Notes under the pieces: model-generated
Databases searched by the model: none
Told to the model about the DNA's origin: nothing
What the model saw: only the letters and a program-made list of their open reading frames with translations
Shown here: piece by piece, positions 59,353 through 64,000 of the stretch
Numbering within the stretch: the stretch's first letter is position 1
How the letters are laid out: every line of letters starts with the position of its first letter
From: Podocnemis expansa
Taxonomy: Eukaryota; Chordata; Testudines; Podocnemididae
DNA length: 64,000 nucleotides
NCBI GenBank assembly: GCA_007922195.1
Contig: ML681971.1
Span: 22,278,386-22,342,385, forward strand
Reading direction: 5' to 3'
Made by a program: the position numbers and the translations under genes

Positions 59353-59361
59353 GTGAAGAAC

Positions 59362-60163
59362 TCCTGAATTTATTCAGCGCGGCAGATTCTTTTTCCCACC
59401 GATGCTTGCGCTCTGTAAGAACACAGCTTTCCGCTGCCTGGTGGTGCTGACCATCCACATGTGATAAATGGCCAGCAGCACTCTCCTCCACAAGTGGGTG
59501 AGATATTGTAACTAAGTTGTGTGAGCTGCTCTCTCAACACCCCATCTGCAGGAGCAAGATTCCTCCCCCTGAATCGAGCAGATTGAGCCTGCATTGTGTG
59601 TTGTTTTCTGGTTGAAAACGGGGGCACCACTCTACTGGAAACGTAATAGGCTGATTTCAATCTGTCACAGCTCTCCAGGCAGGCTCAACAGTAGCAGCAT
59701 CTCACTGAAGATCTGGCAGAGCAATGGGAACTAACACAGAGTATAATTTATGCAGCCAGTTATTTCACAAGTGGCCAAATACAGCTCCACATCAAGAACC
59801 TGAGTGTGGCAGCTTCACCTGAGACTGCTAAGTAGTACTCATTTTCTCAAGCCAACACCAAAGCCAAAACAGATGTACTAAGGACCTGCTGCTGCAGAGG
59901 TTCTGGAGAGTTTTCACATAAAGGTGACACAGAAAGAGATCTTAATTTTCCAGTATTCCTAGGAAGAGCGGTACATCAGGCTACAGTCAAATTTTATTCC
60001 CTAGTACGTGACAACTGATTGCTAGGACCTACTGAACACTGAAGCCTAGCTTTACTGCCTGAGGAATGGAGGTCTGTCCACATTTAAAAACATATGGGCT
60101 ATTCCAATAGCCACTCTCTCTGTTACTCTAGTTTTTCTAACTGTAACAACATAGGAATAAAAT
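59362..60163. other. Intron sequence between PLE composite and DIRS element
   Basis: No exon with CUEDC1 similarity and no bounded repeat was found. Confidence 0.4.
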
Positions 60164-60512
60164 AGACAGTTGCTTACCTGTAACTGTTGTTCTCCGAGAT
60201 GTGTTGCTCGTGTCCATTCTCACTATGGGGTTTTGTGCTCGCCTGCCTACCCAGTCACCAGAAGACCTTTTACCCTCAGCAGTAGCCGTAGACCCGGGGA
60301 GAACGCCCTCTGGTGTCCCACGCTCATATCGCAGTATAATAGCACTCCCCGGGTCTGTGCCCACCCAGTGCCTTCTTTCCGCTAACTCCGGAAGCGGGGA
60401 CGGTGGGTGGGAGTATAATGGACACGAGCAACACATCTCAGAGAATGACAATTACAGGTAAGCAACTGTCTTTCTCCTTTGAGTGCTTGTTCGTGTCCAT
60501 TCTCACTATGGG
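60164..60512. repeat. DIRS terminal inverted repeat and internal complementary region
   Basis: AGACAGTTGCTTACCTGTAA and following (60164-60228) recur inverted at about 60412-60471 (CACGAGCAACACATCTCAGA, then TTACAGGTAAGCAACTGTC). A third, direct partial copy TCGTGTCCATTCTCACTATG lies at 60491-60510. This nested layout matches the DIRS terminal and internal complementary repeats. Confidence 0.85.
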
Positions 60513-60639
60513 TGAATCACAAGCCATACCTGGATGGTGGGCGGAGTTAACGCTGAGAGACCTGAAGAACTGCTCTTCCAAAAGCTGCGTCGTCCCTGGC
60601 CTGTTGCACCACGGCATAGTGGGTGGTGAACATGTGGAC

Positions 60640-61476
60640 TGAAGACTACGTGGCGGCCTTGCAAATGTCTACGACTGGTACGTTGGCCGGGAACGCTGAA
60701 GAGGACGCCTGGGCCCTTATGGAGTGTGCTGTTACCCTGGACGGTAGTGGTTGGTCCGCCAGGGCATAACAGCATTGTATGCACTCCGCGATCCACACCG
60801 ACAGTTGCTGGGACGAGATGAGGGAGCCCTTCATCCTATCAACGATCGCCACAAAGAGCTGGGTAGTCCTACGAAATGTTTTTTTGCGTTCAATGTAAAA
60901 GGCCAGTGCCCTCTGGACATCCAGCATATGCCATCTGGCCTCTTCCCTAGACTTGTGTGGTTTTGGGAAGAAGACTGGCAAGGCTATCACCTGGTTATAG
61001 TGAAATGGTGTGACTACCTTTGGAAAGAATGTTGCATGCGGTCGCAGCTCCACCTTGTCTTTGAAGAACGTCGTGTATGGAGGGTTGGAGACCAATGCCC
61101 GGAGCTCTCACACTCGACAGGCAGAGGTTATTGCCACCAGGAAGGCTGTTTTCCACGATAAGTGTTGGAGGGAGCAGGTGGCCAGCAGTTCGAAGGGAGG
61201 CCCCGTCAATTTGCAGAGGACAAGGTTCAAGTCCCAAAGAGATGTCAGGGCCTTGACCTGGGGAAAAAGGTGCTCAATGTCCTTGAGGAACTGCGTTGCC
61301 ATCGGATGGGAAAATAGTGCCCTGCCGTGGTATGGTGGATGAAAGGCTGAGATGGCTGCCAGATGGACCCGAAGAGACGATAGTGAAAGCCCTGACTGCT
61401 GCAGGTGGAGGACGTAGTCCAAAACCAGTTGGATAGGGGCCGACTGGGGTGATACCTTGCAAGACTGTGCCCACAT
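60640..61476 (-). pseudogene. DIRS tyrosine recombinase pseudogene
   Basis: The N-terminal part (61476-61108) reads LVLDYVLHLQQSGLSLSSLR, VHLAAISAFHPP and FLKDIEHLFPQ, the core-binding domain, and ends at AFLVAITSACRV where the first catalytic Arg is expected. The catalytic part continues in another frame (61095-60646) with RWHMLDVQRALAFYIERKKT, RTTQLFVAI and AHSIRAQASSSAF, which holds the HxxR box. A TAG follows CKAAT just before a THYAVV segment that may contain the nucleophile Tyr. The enzyme would join circular DNA to the genome. Frameshifts and stops make it inactive. Confidence 0.85.
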
Positions 61477-61580
61477 GGTGAAGTGTCTCCATTTGGCCCC
61501 CTACGACTTGTGTGTGGCAGGTTTTCTGCTCCCCAGGAGCACTTCCTGGATGGGCAAGGAGCACGCTCTCTCCTCCGTGG

Positions 61581-63147
61581 TTAGCCACAGAGTCTCCAGG
61601 CTGCTAGGTGCAGTGACCATAGGTCAGGGTGTAGCAGCCTCCCATGATCTTGAGATAGGAGGTCCAGCCACACTGGAAGCTCCCAAATTGGGGCTACTGT
61701 CATGTCCATTAGCATTGTAAACCATGGTTGACAAGACCACACTGGGGCAATCAAAATGACATCTGCTTTGTCCCTTTTTATCTTGAGGGTGACCTTGTGG
61801 AGCAACAGGATCAGAGGGAAGACATAGAGCAAGCCCTCGGACCATGGGAACAGGAACGTGTCCGAAATCGATTCCTTTTCCATGCCCCGGAGACCACAAA
61901 AGCGACGGCATTTCCTGTTCCAGCATCTGGCAAACAGGTCCACCCGGGGAAAGCCCCACTTCTGGAAAATCATGGATGCCACCTTGGGGTGGAGAGACCA
62001 GTCATGTGAGGGGAGGAACCGTCTGCTGAGCCTGTCTGCCTCTAGGTTCTGTATCCCGGGGAAATGGGAAGCTGTTAACCGGAAGCCATATCTCACCGCT
62101 AATTCCCAGAGACTGACTGCCTCCTGACAGAGGGTGGGAAAGTGGGCTCCTCCCTGCCGGTTGATGTAGTACATTGATGTTACGTTGTCCGTCAGGACAT
62201 TCACCACCTTCCCCCACAGTAGGTAGAGGAATGCTCTGCAGGCTAGCCAGACCGCCTGTAGCTCCCTGACATTGATATGTAATTGTTTGTCTGCCTGGGA
62301 CCAGCGACCTTGGGTCTGGTCCCCCGTATTGAGAAGGGCTCCCCACCGCATATCTGAGGCGTCGGTTGCGAGAGTCAATGATGGGCTCTCCTCTACAAAT
62401 GGGACCCCTTCCACCAATTGAGTTGGGACTGTACCTTCTGGGGGACTGTCACTGCCCTGCCGAGCAGGTGCCTGACCAGGGTGTAGTTGTGAGAAAGCCA
62501 GGCTTGCAGGGGATGCATCCTGAGGCGGGCCAGGGACACTACATGGGTACAAGCTGCCATGTGACCCAGGAGACAGAGGCAATGCCTCACGGTTGTTATG
62601 GGATGACTTTGGACACATGAGACTAGGTCCCTTATCTTGTTGCACCTTGACTTGGGCAGGAATGCCCTGCCATGCGTAGAGTCCAGAACTGCCCCTATAA
62701 ATTCTATCTTCTGAACCAGTATCAAAACAGCCTTTATTTTCAGGCCCAGCTTAGCGCATACTTCCAGGGCTAAGGTTCAGACTGGACCTGACCTTGCTCA
62801 GAGAGGGCCCTTTCAGCAACCAATCATCCAGGTAAGCTGCCACCATAGCCATACATTTGGTAAAAACTCTGGGGGCGGACAAAAGGCCAAAGGGTAGGGC
62901 CATGAATTGAAAATGATGGTTGGCCACCACGAACCGCAAGTACTGTTTGTGGTGGTGGCGGATTGATATATGAAAATACGTGTCCTTCAAATCGAGGGCA
63001 GCAAACCAGTTGCCAGGGTCCAGGAACGAAATTATTAAAAGTAAGGACACCACATGGAATTTTCTTCTCACAATGTGCTTGTTGAGACGGCGGAAGTCCA
63101 GGATAGTTCTTAGGTCCCCGTTGGCCTTGGGGACCAGAAAATACCAA
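61581..63147 (-). pseudogene. DIRS reverse transcriptase and RNase H pseudogene
   Basis: The RT frame (63071-62751) contains WFAALDLKDTYFHI (motif A), ALPFGLLSAPRVFTK (motif B) and AAYLDDWL (motif C, at about 62823-62842). A second frame (62725-62393) has IEFIGAVLDSTHGRAFLPKS, the thumb/connection. A third (62645-61581) holds RNase H: LATDASDMRWGALL (first Asp), INVRELQAVWLACRAF (Glu), VLTDNVTSMYYINRQGG (Asp) and ADRLSRR (last Asp), then VDLFARCWNRKC and DVILIAPVW. All catalytic residues are kept, but the frames are separated by shifts. Confidence 0.9.
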
Positions 63148-63399
63148 GAGTAGAACCCTCGGCCTTCTTGCCCTGCTGGGACCCCGGGACTACCGAGCCC
63201 AGGGCCAGAAGGGAGTTGACCTCGCTGGACAAGAGGTATTCGTGAGAGGGGTTCCTGAAAAGGGAGGGGATGGGAGGGGGGGGGGGGGGGCGGTACTGAA
63301 CGGAATTGTATTGAGTAGCCCCTTGTGATGGTGTCCGATACCCATTGGTTGAAGGTAATCCGAGACCAATGGCTTGAAAAATGGGAAAGATGATCCAGA

Positions 63400-64000
63400 A
63401 AGGGCGGAGAAGGATCCCTGGCAGTGACTAGATGGCTGTCCTCGGGGGCAGCCTCAAAAATTACGCCTGGTGCTGCTGCTTGGGGGGGCGTCGAGAGCCA
63501 TTATTCCGGAAGGCACCTGACCTAGATGTTGGATAAGGGTTACGCCTCCCTTCGTTCCTAGCTCCTTCCCTCTGTCTATAGAAGGTCGTTCTTGCGAGTC
63601 TGCGGCTTAGGTTGGGAAGGTGGAGGGAACCTGAAGCTGCAGCATCCAGATTGTGGGCCCTGGAGGCCAAGAGTTCTCAAGGTCATTCTGGAGTCTTTGA
63701 GACCATGCAATTTCTCGTCTGTTTTCTCCAAAAACAAGGTAGGTCCTTCAAAGGGGAGTCCAAGATCTTATGCTGGACCTCCTGAGACAAACCAGAGGCC
63801 TGGAGCCAGTAGGAATGGCGCACATAAACCACCGAGGCAATGGAACGGCTAGCAAGGTCAGCGGAATCCTGTGCTTCTGGAGAATTGTTTTTGCCACCAC
63901 CAGACCCTTGTTGAGAAGTGTGGAGAAATCTGCCCTGTGTTCCCAAGGCAGCAAATTTTCAAAACGCTGAAAAGAGTTCCAAAGTTTGAAGTTGTAGAGG
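63400..64000 (-). pseudogene. DIRS gag C-terminal part, incomplete
   Basis: Minus-strand frames at 63946-63683 and 63670-63461 show SADLASRSIASVVYVRHSYW, LQASGLSQEVQHKILDSPLK and DLPC, close to the Gag pattern of A-R-A--V-MR-YWL, then Q--I-DLPF. A basic tail follows (ARNEGRRNPYPTSRSGAFRN and NGSRRPPKQQ), probably for RNA binding. The N-terminus lies beyond the window. Confidence 0.7.

Larger units (their letters stand above)
60164..64000 (-). mobile_element. DIRS-type retrotransposon, minus strand, cut by window end
   Basis: Reading on the minus strand from 64000: a gag C-terminal part, reverse transcriptase with a YLDD motif, RNase H, a conserved segment after RNase H, and a tyrosine recombinase, then the terminal inverted repeat module at 60164-60512. 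This is the DIRS order. Use of a tyrosine recombinase rather than an integrase is the hallmark. All frames are broken, so this copy is dead. The 5' end, with the other terminal repeat, lies beyond 64000. The element lies in the large intron of CUEDC1 and in the same orientation as the gene. Confidence 0.9.

Noticed and set aside
59370..59660. 96-codon minus-strand frame as a possible CUEDC1 upstream exon
   Set aside because: It has no similarity to the CUE domain or to the proline-rich segment expected before the RRYRNW exon.
1..64000. CRISPR arrays, bacterial operons, phage or plasmid functions
   Set aside because: No regular spacer-repeat arrays or prokaryotic gene organisation is present. 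Introns and vertebrate genes show a eukaryotic nuclear origin.

Overview
The window looks like nuclear DNA of a sauropsid vertebrate, most likely a turtle. Two protein-coding genes with GT/AG introns can be read on the minus strand, set in repeat-rich DNA. The repeats are Penelope-like elements (PLEs) with a GIY-YIG endonuclease, DIRS-type tyrosine-recombinase retrotransposons, PIF/Harbinger and hAT DNA transposons, CR1/L3 fragments and MIR-like CORE-SINEs. The turtle call rests on this mix and on the PLE 3' end (ACTAACACGGCTA), from family knowledge; no search was run.

Layout. 1-1700: GC-rich repeat-derived block with a 114-bp tandem repeat kept open in one frame. 3618-8756: DIRS-type element with terminal inverted repeats and a broken gag, but no recognisable polymerase. 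9726-10212: truncated PLE. 10213-19520: gene-poor DNA. 19523-20577: TIR-bounded element holding two head-to-head minisatellite arrays. 22321-25978: complete MRPS23 (five coding exons, 192 codons plus stop, minus strand) with a GC-rich promoter at about 25979-26090. 27449-29310: dead PIF/Harbinger element. 36940-56426: 3' part of CUEDC1 (seven coding exons plus a separate 3'UTR exon, minus strand); its CUE-domain exons must lie beyond 64000. 60164-64000: a second DIRS element, minus strand, with decayed gag, RT, RNase H and tyrosine recombinase, cut by the window end.

The two host genes are in the order and relative orientation known for human 17q22 (MRPS23 then CUEDC1), which supports orthology. 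MRPS23 encodes a small-subunit mitoribosomal protein. CUEDC1 encodes a ubiquitin-binding-domain protein of poorly known role. They are adjacent but not functionally linked by anything visible here.

The most striking signal is the PLE set. Three insertions (36765-36879, 42169-44535, 57526-59352) are composites of two PLE arms joined at their truncated 5' ends in opposite orientation. Each is flanked by one short target-site duplication (9-10 bp), as if inserted in one event. Two single insertions have 12- and 13-bp duplications. In all three composites one arm has a long 3' tail and the other stops short at the same place, and inactivating mutations are shared between arms or copies.
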